Source of the DNA: Eubacterium sp. CAG:251
GTDB lineage: Bacteria; Bacillota; Clostridia; Oscillospirales; Acutalibacteraceae
Assembly (NCBI GenBank): GCA_000436835.1
Contig: FR889115.1
Span: 17,292 to 42,330 of the forward strand
Reading direction: 5' to 3'
DNA: 25,039 nt
In this document: positions 7,384-16,533 of the stretch, piece by piece
Numbering within the stretch: the stretch's first letter is position 1
How the letters are laid out: each line of letters starts with the position of its first letter
The notes under the pieces: model-generated
Seen by the model: only the letters and a program-made list of their open reading frames with translations
Told to the model about the DNA's origin: nothing
Databases searched by the model: none
Translations under genes and position numbers: made by a program

Positions 7384-9363
7384 TTAGCTGACATCTGCGG
7401 CATCAAGATAAAGATGACCGTAATCCGAAATATATTCCTTACGTCCTTCAAGATTATCACCCAAAAGCAAATCAAACATTTCGGAAGTTTTTTGAGCATC
7501 ATCGGGTGTAACCTTAATAAGACGTCTTGTTTTAGGGTTCATAGTGGTAAGAGCCATCATTTCAGCCTCATTTTCGCCAAGTCCCTTTGAACGCTGAACG
7601 GTATATTTTTGGTCGCCTATTTCCTCTTTAATCTCGTCCATTTCCTTTTCGTTATAAGCAAAATAGGTTTGGTCCTTACACGTAACCTCATAAAGCGGAG
7701 ATTCGGCAATATAAACCTTGCCCGCTTCAATAATCTTAGGCATAAGCCTGTAAATCATAGTTAAAATAAGTGTTCTGATATGGAAGCCGTCGACATCGGC
7801 ATCGGTACAAATAAGAATTTTTGACCAACGAAGATTATTTATATCAAAAAGAGATAAATCCTTTGCGGCCTTACTCTTAACCTCGACACCGCAACCGAGT
7901 ACCTTAATCAAATCAGTAATAATTTCGCTTTTGAAAATTTTATCGTAATCAGATTTAAGGCAATTTAAAATTTTACCTCTTACAGGCATAATTGCCTGAA
8001 AAGAAGCATCTCTTGCCTGCTTACAAGCACCCAAAGCAGAGTCACCCTCTACTATAAACACCTCACGTTCATTAACGTCCTTTGAACGGCAGTCAACGAA
8101 TTTTTGAATACGATTTGTCATATCCATCTTTGACTGAAGTGAGGTTTTAAGCGTTTTTCTTGTATTTTCTGCCTTTATTCTTGCACGCATATTGATAAGA
8201 ACTTGATTAGAAATCTTATCTGCGTCCATTTTATTTTCAATAAAATAAACCTCTAACTGCTTTCTGAAGAAATCAGTCATAGCCTCTTGAATAAATTTAT
8301 TAGTGATAGCCTTTTTAGTCTGATTTTCGTAAGAAGTTTGAGTAGAAAACGACGACACAACAAAAATTATGCAATCCTCAACATCCTGAATGTTAATTTG
8401 CCCGTCATTTTTGGAATACTTATTGTTAGCTTTAAGATAAGCGTTAATTTGATTAACAAACGCACTTCTGAAAGCCTTTTCGGGAGCACCGCCGTGCTCC
8501 AAAAAACTTGAGTTATGATAATATTCCTTAAGTTGATTTTTTAAAGAAAAGCAAATGGCGGATTTTATTTTAAGCTTATATTCGGGTAAATCTTCTCTGT
8601 CCTTACCCTTTCTTTCGCACTCCCAATACTGCGGAGTTGTGAAAGCCGTATCTCCTGCTATTTCCTTTACATAGTCCATAATACCGTCATTATAGCAGTA
8701 TTCAAATGTTTCAAATTTAGAAGCAGAGGTTTGATTTTTGAGTATAAACTTAACGCCGTCGTTTACGATAGCCTGTCTTTTAATAGTTTCCTGAAAATAC
8801 TCAATAGGAATATTAATATCGGTAAAAACGTCCAAATCAGGCTTCCACTTAATTCGTGTGCCTGTATCCTTTTTATCATACTTTTCTTTCTTAAGGCCGC
8901 CGATATTTTCGCCCTTTTCAAAGTGCAAAGTGTATTTATAGCCGTCGGTATGAATTTCTGCCTCCATATATTCGGAAGCGTACTGCGTAGCGCAAAGACC
9001 GAGACCGTTTAAACCGAGCGAAAATTCATAGTTATCGCCGCCGTTATCGTACTTACCGCCTGCATACATTTCGCAGAAAAGAAGTTCCCAGTTATATTTA
9101 TCCTCGTTTTTATTGTAATCAACAGGAATACCACGACCAAAGTCCTGCACCTCAACAGAGCCGTCAAGAAAACGGGTTACGCAAATTTTATTACCGTAGC
9201 CCTCTCTCGCCTCATCTATTGAGTTTGACATAATTTCAAAAACAGAGTGTTCGCAGCCCTCTAAACCATCAGAGCCGAAAATAACGGCAGGTCTTTTTCT
9301 TACCCTGTCCGCACCCTTTAATGACTTAATACTTTCATTGCCATATTCTTGTTTTTTTGCCAA
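7384..9363 (-). CDS. parE: Type IIA topoisomerase subunit B, topo IV (ParE)-like
   Basis: A 659-residue ATPase subunit. The GHKL ATP site is EIMSNSIDEAREG (Glu43, Asn46, Asp50), DFGRGIP (74-80) and GLNGLGL (117-123). The TOPRIM domain has EGDSALG (439-445) in place of the usual EGDSAGG, PVRGKILN (460-467) and TDADVDGFH (520-528). QRSKGLGENEAE and TTMNPKTRRLI near the C-terminus are typical of GyrB/ParE. The start is TTG at 9361-9363, because GGAGGG lies 6 nt upstream. The longer reading frame begins inside the -35 element of the promoter (9400-9429) and cannot be translated in full from that transcript. With parC directly downstream it forms a two-gene operon. The sequence is more divergent than a standard GyrB, as expected for a paralogue. 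Confidence 0.91.
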   Translation of the reverse strand: MAKKQEYGNESIKSLKGADRVRKRPAVIFGSDGLEGCEHSVFEIMSNSIDEAREGYGNKICVTRFLDGSVEVQDFGRGIPVDYNKNEDKYNWELLFCEMYAGGKYDNGGDNYEFSLGLNGLGLCATQYASEYMEAEIHTDGYKYTLHFEKGENIGGLKKEKYDKKDTGTRIKWKPDLDVFTDINIPIEYFQETIKRQAIVNDGVKFILKNQTSASKFETFEYCYNDGIMDYVKEIAGDTAFTTPQYWECERKGKDREDLPEYKLKIKSAICFSLKNQLKEYYHNSSFLEHGGAPEKAFRSAFVNQINAYLKANNKYSKNDGQINIQDVEDCIIFVVSSFSTQTSYENQTKKAITNKFIQEAMTDFFRKQLEVYFIENKMDADKISNQVLINMRARIKAENTRKTLKTSLQSKMDMTNRIQKFVDCRSKDVNEREVFIVEGDSALGACKQARDASFQAIMPVRGKILNCLKSDYDKIFKSEIITDLIKVLGCGVEVKSKAAKDLSLFDINNLRWSKILICTDADVDGFHIRTLILTMIYRLMPKIIEAGKVYIAESPLYEVTCKDQTYFAYNEKEMDEIKEEIGDQKYTVQRSKGLGENEAEMMALTTMNPKTRRLIKVTPDDAQKTSEMFDLLLGDNLEGRKEYISDYGHLYLDAADVS

Positions 9364-9399
9364 TACTATCCCTCCAAGTCGAAGTTCAAAATTGATATT

Positions 9400-9429
9400 A
9401 TTATATACTATATCTTGTATAAAAGTCAA
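9400..9429 (-). promoter_or_regulatory. Promoter for parE-parC
   Basis: Minus strand: TTGACT (9424-9429), 18-bp spacer, TATAAT (9400-9405), then about 36 bp to the TTG start. It begins just after the ftsH terminator, so the operon boundary is very tight. Confidence 0.75.
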
Positions 9430-9437
9430 GAATACAT

Positions 9438-9479
9438 AAAAAAGAGTGACAATACTGGTACTATATGTATCGTCACTCT
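9438..9479 (-). terminator. Rho-independent terminator after ftsH
   Basis: An AGAGTGAC / GTCACTCT stem (9443-9450 and 9472-9479) extended by ATAC/GTAT after one mismatch, then a run of six U on the minus strand. It lies 16 bp after the ftsH stop and ends the RNase J-rplI-dnaB-tilS-ftsH transcript. Confidence 0.85.
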
Positions 9480-9495
9480 GATTTTATTTATTAAA

Positions 9496-11463
9496 TTAAT
9501 CTTTCATATCATTTGAAGATAAATCGTCTTCGTTGACATTTTCAGCATCAACAATTTCGGTATCTTCTGCCTGAGCTTCCTCGTTTTCGCTTACTTTTTC
9601 ATCGGCAATAAAACCGTTTTCCATAAGCTGAGTAAACTGGTCACCTGAAATTTTTTCATTCTTAATAAGCGTTTCAGCCACAAGTTCAAGCTTATCATAA
9701 TGAGTCTTAAGAATACTCTCGGTTTGAGAATAAGCTTTTCTCATCATCTTTTCAATCTGCTCATCAATTCTTGCGCTCGTTGCTTCACTGTAATTGTTTA
9801 CGTGACCGTAATCTTTACCGAGGAATACCTCGTTATTATCATCACTGTAAACAACAGGACCGAGTTCGTCGCTCATACCGTATTTAGAAACCATATCACG
9901 GCAAATTGATGTTGCACGCTGAAGGTCATTTGACGCACCGGTTGAAATATCGTTAAGCGAAAGCGCTTCAGCTACACGTCCGCCAAGAAGAGAAATCAAA
10001 TCATCAAGCATATCTGCCTTTGAATTATAATTTTCCTCCTGAGGAGTATACCAAGTGTAGCCGCCGGCACCCATTCCACGTGGAATAATTGAAATTTCCT
10101 TAACCGGGTCGTGGCCCTCAATATAATATGATGAAACAGCGTGACCTGCTTCGTGATATGCAGTAAGTTTCTTGGCTTTTTCGGAATACTTATGCGATTT
10201 TTTCTCAGTACCCATTTCAACACGTGAGGTTGCATCGGAAATTTCTTGCATAGTAAGAGCCTTTTTCTTACGTCTTACTGCGAGAAGAGCAGCTTCATTC
10301 AAAAGGTTTTCAAGGTCTGCACCCGTAAAGCCGATTGTATCTTTAGCAATTTCTTTAAGGTCAACATCGGGACCAAGCGGCTTATTACGAGAATGAACTT
10401 TAAGTATATCCTCTCTACCCTGAGCATCGGGTCTGTTAACGGTAATTTGCCTGTCAAATCTGCCGGGTCTTAAAAGAGCCGGGTCAAGGACATCCGGTCT
10501 GTTTGTTGCAGCAATAACAATAATACCGCTGTTAGTGCCGAAACCGTCCATTTCAACAAGAAGCTGATTAAGAGTTTGTTCTCTTTCATCATTGCCGCCG
10601 CCTGTGCCGGCACCTCTGTGACGACCAACTGCATCAATTTCATCAATAAATACAATTGCAGGTGCTTTTTTCTTAGCTTGTTCAAACAAATCTCTTACAC
10701 GTGAAGCACCGACGCCGACATACATTTCAACAAAGTCAGAGCCTGAAATTGAAAGAAACGGTGCGCCTGCTTCACCTGCAACGGCTCTTGCAAGGAGGGT
10801 TTTACCTGTACCCGGAGGACCTACAAGAAGTACACCTCTCGGAATTCTTGCGCCAAGCTCGGTAAAGCTTTCGGGATTTTTGAGAAATTCAACAAGTTCC
10901 TCAAGTTCCGATTTTTCCTCGTCACAACCGGCAACGTCTTTAAATGTAGTCTTGCGCTTTTCATCCTCAACAAGAGTTTTGGTTTTAATTTTGCCAAATC
11001 CCAAGGTACGGTTTGTTTCGCTATTCATAGCGCCGCTCATTTTCCTAAACGCATAAATTCCCAGCGCTATCAAAACGACAAACATAAGAAGTGACGGAAT
11101 CATACTGTAAATCCAAGCATTTGACGTTCCTGCCCTATAGTCATAAACAATCGGCTTATCGCTATGCTCGTCATTATATTTATCAACACTTTCCCTGATA
11201 TCATCAAGGAAATATGAAACATTCGGAACAGAGTAGTTCTTTTCCTCCTTCGGCTTAGCAAAGGTTTTATAAACAAGATTACCGCTTGATAAATCAAGAC
11301 TAAACTCGGAAACCTCGTTATTTTTAAACATAGAAACAACTTGAGAATACTTCAACTGAGTAGACGTCTGCGAATTAACAAAATATATCACAGCGCCTAT
11401 TAAAAGAATAGGAATCAAAATATAAACAAGTATTGATTTCCAATTTTTTGACATATTATTCAT
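9496..11463 (-). CDS. ftsH: ATP-dependent zinc metalloprotease FtsH
   Basis: A 655-residue membrane protease. The first membrane segment is at 9-29 and the second at about 117-139, with an extracellular domain between. The AAA+ module has GPPGTGKT (Walker A, 215-222), VFIDEID (Walker B, 271-277) and RPGRFDRQ (second region of homology, 332-339). The M41 protease site is HEAGH (437-441), with Asp513 in GASNDLQRA as the third zinc ligand. The C-terminal ~45 residues are acidic and poorly conserved. GGAGG lies 8 nt before the ATG. It degrades misfolded membrane proteins and some regulators. The gene is 3 bp after tilS, a common Firmicutes pairing, although the usual hpt gene between them is absent. 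Confidence 0.97.
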   Translation of the reverse strand: MNNMSKNWKSILVYILIPILLIGAVIYFVNSQTSTQLKYSQVVSMFKNNEVSEFSLDLSSGNLVYKTFAKPKEEKNYSVPNVSYFLDDIRESVDKYNDEHSDKPIVYDYRAGTSNAWIYSMIPSLLMFVVLIALGIYAFRKMSGAMNSETNRTLGFGKIKTKTLVEDEKRKTTFKDVAGCDEEKSELEELVEFLKNPESFTELGARIPRGVLLVGPPGTGKTLLARAVAGEAGAPFLSISGSDFVEMYVGVGASRVRDLFEQAKKKAPAIVFIDEIDAVGRHRGAGTGGGNDEREQTLNQLLVEMDGFGTNSGIIVIAATNRPDVLDPALLRPGRFDRQITVNRPDAQGREDILKVHSRNKPLGPDVDLKEIAKDTIGFTGADLENLLNEAALLAVRRKKKALTMQEISDATSRVEMGTEKKSHKYSEKAKKLTAYHEAGHAVSSYYIEGHDPVKEISIIPRGMGAGGYTWYTPQEENYNSKADMLDDLISLLGGRVAEALSLNDISTGASNDLQRATSICRDMVSKYGMSDELGPVVYSDDNNEVFLGKDYGHVNNYSEATSARIDEQIEKMMRKAYSQTESILKTHYDKLELVAETLIKNEKISGDQFTQLMENGFIADEKVSENEEAQAEDTEIVDAENVNEDDLSSNDMKD

Positions 11464-11466
11464 TAA

Positions 11467-12744
11467 TTAATCCTCCGAAGGAAGTTTGATTATAAAAACA
11501 TTTTCAGTATTACAATCCTTTTTGACTCTGTCATCAGCACAAAGCCCGATAATGCCGATAATACCCTTATCGTCACAAACAACAATATCGCCGTTTCTTT
11601 TTTCAATCGGATAAGCCGCTTCGTTAAAAAGCTTTTTAAGAGTTTTGTTAACATTTCTGCCGGCTGGTTTTAAACTGTCACCGGGTAATCTTTTGCGAAT
11701 TGTAACGCTGCCGATAATTTTATCACAGTCACAATAAAAATCAATATTTTTATCGCTAAATTCATTAATATTTAAAATTTCGGTTACGATTTCATCTAAT
11801 TTAGGCGAATTTTTCAGATTTGCAATGCGAAGTTTGCCCTTTGCACTAATAGCGTATAAATCATTTTTTATTTGAATTTTTCCGCTTTTTTGCGTAATCT
11901 TATTGATATTTTGCAAATGAATACGGTCTAAATACAAATTATTATTTTCAAAATATAATTTAATAACACGTTTTTTTATTGCGTTATCAAGCAAATTTAA
12001 TTTATTTAGTTCTATTTCATTGTTAACAACCGAAATATTATATGCCTTTTGCGCTTCGTTCATAATAAAAGAATAGTCATCATTAACGTCGCTGATAAAA
12101 TCATTAATATTTTCCAGATATCTGTTGTTTAACCTTTGAAAAAGCGGCAACATTTGAAGCCTAATAAGATTTCTGCTGTAAGTATCGTCTTTATTTGTAC
12201 TGTCTATTCTGTAAGCAATGTTATTGTCATTACACCAAGCACGAATTTCATCAGAAGAAATTTCTATAAAAGGGCGAATGATTTTATCCCTTACGGGCGG
12301 AATTGCACAAGCCCCTTTAAGCCCCGTTCCCCTTGCAAGCCTGAATAAAAGAGTTTCCGCATTATCCGTTAAATTATGGGCAGTTGCAATTTTATCACAG
12401 GGTATTGTACTAAAAAAGTCATATCTTGCCTGTCGTGAATATTCTTCGACACCCATACCTGCTTTTTTTGCAAGATAGGGAGCATTTATAGACTTCATAT
12501 AAAGTTTAATGCCTGATTTTTCACAATATTCTTTTACAAAAAGAGCGTCACTCAAAGATTCTTCACCACGTATGCCGTGTTCTATATGAGCGGCACAAAG
12601 GTTCAAATCATATTTGTCTTTAATTGATATAAAAAACTCTAACAAAGCCATAGAGTCTGCACCGCCTGAAATGGCAATAAGAACCCTATCACCTTTTGAA
12701 AGCATATTATATTTTTCTACGGTGTTAATTGCTTTTTTATTCAT
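11467..12744 (-). CDS. tilS: tRNA(Ile)-lysidine synthetase TilS
   Basis: A 425-residue N-type ATP pyrophosphatase that adds lysine to C34 of tRNA-Ile(CAU), so that it reads AUA. The PP-loop is SGGADS (26-31), and HIEHGIRGEES (53-63) and the HNLTDNAETLLFRLARGTG region are typical TilS motifs. The C-terminal part (about 340-425) corresponds to the TilS substrate-binding domain, with the family's RKRLPGDSLKPAGR and KTLKKLFNEA stretches. I chose the ATG at 12742-12744, whose frame overlaps the last eight bases of dnaB. No clear ribosome site precedes it, so translation is probably coupled to dnaB. A longer TTG-initiated frame reaches 12789, well inside dnaB, and is less likely. Confidence 0.94.
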   Translation of the reverse strand: MNKKAINTVEKYNMLSKGDRVLIAISGGADSMALLEFFISIKDKYDLNLCAAHIEHGIRGEESLSDALFVKEYCEKSGIKLYMKSINAPYLAKKAGMGVEEYSRQARYDFFSTIPCDKIATAHNLTDNAETLLFRLARGTGLKGACAIPPVRDKIIRPFIEISSDEIRAWCNDNNIAYRIDSTNKDDTYSRNLIRLQMLPLFQRLNNRYLENINDFISDVNDDYSFIMNEAQKAYNISVVNNEIELNKLNLLDNAIKKRVIKLYFENNNLYLDRIHLQNINKITQKSGKIQIKNDLYAISAKGKLRIANLKNSPKLDEIVTEILNINEFSDKNIDFYCDCDKIIGSVTIRKRLPGDSLKPAGRNVNKTLKKLFNEAAYPIEKRNGDIVVCDDKGIIGIIGLCADDRVKKDCNTENVFIIKLPSED

Positions 12745-14107
12745 AATTAGATTTATCAACAGACCTAAATCGAGTATATTCTTTATCAAAGGTCAATTCA
12801 ATTGAGCCTGTTGCGCCGTGACGGTTTTTCGCAACAATAAGTTCTGTTTTATTGGCATCAATTTGGTCCTGCTTATCCTCATCAACCTCTGTACTGTAAT
12901 ATGCTTCACGATAAAGGAAAAGAACTATATCGGCATCCTGCTCGATAGAGCCTGATTCACGCAAATCGGCAAGCTGTGGCTTATGGTTTTTGCCGTGACC
13001 TTCGGTACCTCTGGAAAGCTGAGCACAACAGATAACAGGAATATTCAAATCCTTAGCCATCATTTTCAAGCTACGTGTAATTTCAGATACTTCCTGAACT
13101 CTGTTTTCCTTTTTGGTTGCAGAGGAAATAAGACCGAGGTAGTCAATAATAATGCAATCAACGCCTCTCATTCTGCGAACACGTGACTTAATTTCAGGAA
13201 CAGTAATAGCTGATGTGTCATCAAGATAAAGTTCAACATCGTTATATGTTGCCGCAGCATTGCCAAGCCTTACCCATTCCTCATCGGTGAGTTCGCCTGT
13301 TTTAAGCTTTTGAGATTCAACACCTGCCTGAGAAGACAGAAGTCTCTCGGCAAGTTCGGTTTTCTGCATTTCAAGGCTGAAAACTATACACTTTTTTCTT
13401 GCGCCCATTGTAATATTTTGAGCAAGATTGAGCGCAAAGCTTGTTTTACCCATAGCAGGACGGGCGCCTATAAGAATAAGATTACCCTTATTAAGGCCCG
13501 TAAGCATTTTATCGAGCATACCGAAGCCTGACGGAATTCCCTTATATTTTTCCTTATCGTCCCCTGTTATTTGTGCAAGCTTTGTATATACGTCGTTAAC
13601 TATAACCTCGCTTACCTTTGCGGGACCGTTTGATTCCCTGCCCTGGCGGATATTATAAATACTTTGCTCCGCATTTTCCAAAATGCTTGTCGCATCAGCC
13701 TCACCGCTTGTTGCATCCTCAATAATTTTTGACGAAAGAGATACAAGCTGGCGAAGATAATACTGTTCTTTTACGATTTTTGCATAATATACAACATTAG
13801 CTGTAGAAGGAACTGATTGAGCAAGCTGCAAAAGATAATCTCTGCCGCCTGCCTCATCGTATTTTCCGTCCTTGGCAAGTGCGTCAGCAATAATAACCGG
13901 GTCTATAGCCTTTGAATTGCTGTACATCACCATCATACTGCTGAATATTGCATTATGCTGAGGAAGATAGAACGAGTCGGCATTGACGTGTTCAATTACC
14001 TCTTCTATACATTCCGGCTTAATTAATATTGAGCCTAAAACAGATTGCTCTGCTTCAAGATTAAAAGGCATATTAACCGAGCCCGAAACATTTAACGATT
14101 CAGCCAT
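12737..14107 (-). CDS. dnaB: Replicative DNA helicase DnaB
   Basis: A 456-residue protein of normal length. The N-terminal domain opens with MPFNLEAEQSVLGSIL (13-28), used for hexamer and primase contact. The RecA-like motor has GARPAMGKTS (Walker A, 214-223), a Walker B IIIDYLGLI, and the CAQLSRG and LRESGSIEQDADIV motifs of motifs H3/H4. It encircles and unwinds DNA at the fork. Its GGAGG ribosome site lies inside the last codons of rplI, only 3 bp separate the genes, and it overlaps tilS by 8 bp. The rplI-dnaB pair is a standard Firmicutes arrangement. No intein is seen. Confidence 0.97.
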   Translation of the reverse strand: MAESLNVSGSVNMPFNLEAEQSVLGSILIKPECIEEVIEHVNADSFYLPQHNAIFSSMMVMYSNSKAIDPVIIADALAKDGKYDEAGGRDYLLQLAQSVPSTANVVYYAKIVKEQYYLRQLVSLSSKIIEDATSGEADATSILENAEQSIYNIRQGRESNGPAKVSEVIVNDVYTKLAQITGDDKEKYKGIPSGFGMLDKMLTGLNKGNLILIGARPAMGKTSFALNLAQNITMGARKKCIVFSLEMQKTELAERLLSSQAGVESQKLKTGELTDEEWVRLGNAAATYNDVELYLDDTSAITVPEIKSRVRRMRGVDCIIIDYLGLISSATKKENRVQEVSEITRSLKMMAKDLNIPVICCAQLSRGTEGHGKNHKPQLADLRESGSIEQDADIVLFLYREAYYSTEVDEDKQDQIDANKTELIVAKNRHGATGSIELTFDKEYTRFRSVDKSNYE

Positions 14108-14110
14108 AAA

Positions 14111-14554
14111 TTAAGCCTCCGAAACTTGAACAAACACCTTTGCGCTGATGCCTTGATAAACCTTGATTTCAGCTTGAACAGTACCAAATGCCTTTACATC
14201 CGGCATAACGATTTTTCTCTTATCAATATCAATTCCAAGTTCGTCTTTAATCTGCTTTGAAACATCCTTAGACGTAACAGAACCGAAAAGTTTGCCGTTG
14301 GCACCTGCTTTTGCCGTAAGTTTAAAAGTTTTGCCGTCGAGCTTTGCAGCATCAGCCTGAGCCGCTTTAATCTCTTCAGCTTTATGAAATTTCTTAGAAG
14401 CTTCTTTATTATTAAAATCATTCATAGCGCTTGAATTTGCTTCAATTGCAAGTCCCTTGGGGAAAAGAAAATTTCTCGCATATCCGTCTGAAGCATTTAC
14501 AAGGTCACCCTTTTTGCCGAGATTTTTAACATCCTGCTGTAAAATAACCTTCAT
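14111..14554 (-). CDS. rplI: 50S ribosomal protein L9
   Basis: 147 residues, standard length. The N-terminal domain (MKVILQQDVKNLGKKGDLV, then GYARNFLFPKGLA) binds 23S rRNA. The long connecting helix and the C-terminal domain (about 80-147) complete the usual two-lobed protein. GGAGGAT lies 6 nt before the ATG. It sits 14 bp after the RNase J stop. Confidence 0.98.
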   Translation of the reverse strand: MKVILQQDVKNLGKKGDLVNASDGYARNFLFPKGLAIEANSSAMNDFNNKEASKKFHKAEEIKAAQADAAKLDGKTFKLTAKAGANGKLFGSVTSKDVSKQIKDELGIDIDKRKIVMPDVKAFGTVQAEIKVYQGISAKVFVQVSEA

Positions 14555-14568
14555 TTTTGTATCCTCCG

Positions 14569-16344
14569 TTATATTTCCATCAAAATAGGCAAAATCATAG
14601 GTCTGCGCTTTGTTCTCTCATACATCAATCGTGAAAGTTCATCACGAAGCCCTGATTTAACTGCATTCCAATCATGGAATTTAACATTATAGTTTTCGTC
14701 AATAACTCTGCACGCAAGATCCCTTGCCGAGTTCATAAGAGCCTCGTTTTCACGAACATATACAAAGCCCCTTGAAACAATGTCAGGACCGCTTATAACC
14801 TGACCGGTTGAACTGTCAATAGTTGCTACAACTATAATAATACCGTCCATAGAAAGATGCTTTCTGTCATTAAGAACGATATTGCCGACGTCGCCTACAC
14901 CGATACCGTCAACATAAACTTCACCCGACGGAACGTTTTCAACAAGTTTTATTTTATCGTCGGCAAGTTCAATTTTTTCACCGATATTTGCAATATAAAT
15001 ATTTTTCTTGTCAATGCCCATTGCTTCGCCGAGCTTAGCATGCTTTTGAAGATGCTTTTGCTCGCCGTGAACAGGAATAAAATATTTAGGCTTAACAAGC
15101 CCTATCATAAGTTTAAGTTCTTCCTGACAGGCATGGCCGGAAACATGAACATCATACATTTTTTCATATATAACTTCAACGCCGTGACGCATAAGCTCAT
15201 TAACTACATTGCCTACCATTTTTTCATTACCCGGAATAGGAGTAGCCGAAATAATAACATAATCATTAGGCGATAATGTAACCTTTGTGTGAGCGCCGAA
15301 AGCAATCTTCGTAAGAGCGGACATAGGCTCGCCCTGAGAGCCGGTTGTAATAATTACAAGCTGGTCATCAGAATAATTTTTAATAGTATTAATATCAATC
15401 AAAATTCCCTGCGGAACATTAAGATATCCAAGTTCACTTCCGACTTTAACAAGATTTTCAAGGCTTCTTCCTACAACGGCAACCTTACGGTGGCGTGCAC
15501 ACGCAACATCAATAATCTGCTGTACCCTGTGGATATTAGAAGCGAAAGTTGCAACAACAATTCTCTTTTTATTTGCTTTTCTAAAGAGGTTTTCAAAACT
15601 GTCGCCGACTGATTTTTCACTCGGTGTATATCCGGGGCGCTCGGCATTTGTAGAATCCGAAAGAAGAGCCAATACGCCTTTGCGACCGTATTCTGCAAAA
15701 CGGCTTAAATCAATCATATCGCCGTCAACAGGTGTCGTATCAATTTTAAAGTCGCCGGTTTGAATAATAACTCCGGCAGGGCAACGAATAGCAAGACCTA
15801 CGGCATCGGGAATAGAGTGATTAACATGAATCATCTCAATATTGAAAGCACCGAGTGTAATGTTATCTCTCGGCTTAATTTCAACAAGTTTTGCCGAGTT
15901 TAAAAGCCTATGCTCCTCAAGTTTACCCTTAATTAAGCCGATTGTTAATTTTGTTGCATAAATAGGAATGTTTACCTTTTTAAGAAGATAAGCAAGTCCG
16001 CCTATATGGTCCTCGTGACCGTGAGTAATGATTATGCCCCTGATTTTATCAGCATTACGTTCAACGTAGCTGAAATCAGGAATTACAAGGTCAACACCGG
16101 GCAAATCGGAATCGGGAAATGCAAGACCGCAATCGACAAGAAACATATCGTTGCCGTATTCGTAAAGAGTCATATTCTTTCCGATTTCGTTAATACCGCC
16201 TAAAAACGCTATACGTACAGACTCCTTCTCCTCAGGCGGAATTTGAGCCTTTTTCTTGTTTGTCTTACGATAAGTTACATATCGCTTCTTGGAATTCCGT
16301 TTTCCGTCAGCAATCTTACCGTAAGGACTTTTTTGATTTGTCAT
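14569..16344 (-). CDS. rnj: Ribonuclease J
   Basis: A 591-residue metallo-beta-lactamase/beta-CASP RNase. The zinc motif is HGHEDH (108-113) in THGHEDHIGG, followed by the beta-CASP domain (SDSTNAERPG, ATFASNIHRVQQI, TGSQGEPMSAL) and VHVSGHACQEE, with a C-terminal domain. RNase J degrades and matures RNA from the 5' end and as an endonuclease. An extra basic N-terminal extension of about 40 residues (rich in Lys/Arg) precedes the conserved VRIAFLGGINEIGKN. I chose the ATG at 16342-16344 because the GGAGG site lies 11 nt upstream; the longer frame starting at 16386 contains that site. It is the first gene of the five-gene unit and has a clear promoter at 16402-16430. Confidence 0.95.
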   Translation of the reverse strand: MTNQKSPYGKIADGKRNSKKRYVTYRKTNKKKAQIPPEEKESVRIAFLGGINEIGKNMTLYEYGNDMFLVDCGLAFPDSDLPGVDLVIPDFSYVERNADKIRGIIITHGHEDHIGGLAYLLKKVNIPIYATKLTIGLIKGKLEEHRLLNSAKLVEIKPRDNITLGAFNIEMIHVNHSIPDAVGLAIRCPAGVIIQTGDFKIDTTPVDGDMIDLSRFAEYGRKGVLALLSDSTNAERPGYTPSEKSVGDSFENLFRKANKKRIVVATFASNIHRVQQIIDVACARHRKVAVVGRSLENLVKVGSELGYLNVPQGILIDINTIKNYSDDQLVIITTGSQGEPMSALTKIAFGAHTKVTLSPNDYVIISATPIPGNEKMVGNVVNELMRHGVEVIYEKMYDVHVSGHACQEELKLMIGLVKPKYFIPVHGEQKHLQKHAKLGEAMGIDKKNIYIANIGEKIELADDKIKLVENVPSGEVYVDGIGVGDVGNIVLNDRKHLSMDGIIIVVATIDSSTGQVISGPDIVSRGFVYVRENEALMNSARDLACRVIDENYNVKFHDWNAVKSGLRDELSRLMYERTKRRPMILPILMEI

Positions 16345-16401
16345 TAAAATATAAACCTCCGAATTAAAAATATTTTTTCCGTTCAACTGAAATTATAGTA
16401 T

Positions 16402-16430
16402 ATAATAAATGATAATAGATTGAATGTCAA
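16402..16430 (-). promoter_or_regulatory. Promoter for the RNase J-rplI-dnaB-tilS-ftsH unit
   Basis: Minus strand: TTGACA (16425-16430, perfect), 17-bp spacer, TATTAT (16402-16407). It is back to back with the rnhA promoter region. Confidence 0.75.
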
Positions 16431-16475
16431 GTGTTCAAAGCGCATGGCAGCAATAATAGGACACTAAACTCTATA

Positions 16476-16504
16476 TTGATTATTGCCAAAAAGAATGGTA
16501 AAAT
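16476..16504 (+). promoter_or_regulatory. Probable promoter for rnhA
   Basis: TTGATT (16476-16481), 17-bp spacer, TAAAAT (16499-16504), 30 bp before the rnhA start. An overlapping alternative is TTGCCA with TATAAA, also spaced 17 bp. Either gives a very short leader. Confidence 0.5.
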
Positions 16505-16533
16505 ATATAAAAATTTACATTTTGGTGAAAAAT

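Noticed and set aside
9361..9429. Longer parE start at 9429
   Set aside because: That TTG is the -35 element of the promoter and the real ribosome site lies inside the extension.
12744..12789. Longer tilS start at 12789
   Set aside because: It is a TTG deep inside dnaB with no ribosome site, and the added residues do not match TilS.
14857..15276. Plus-strand 139-residue frame opposite RNase J
   Set aside because: It is a shadow of a well-conserved gene on the other strand, with no ribosome site or family match.
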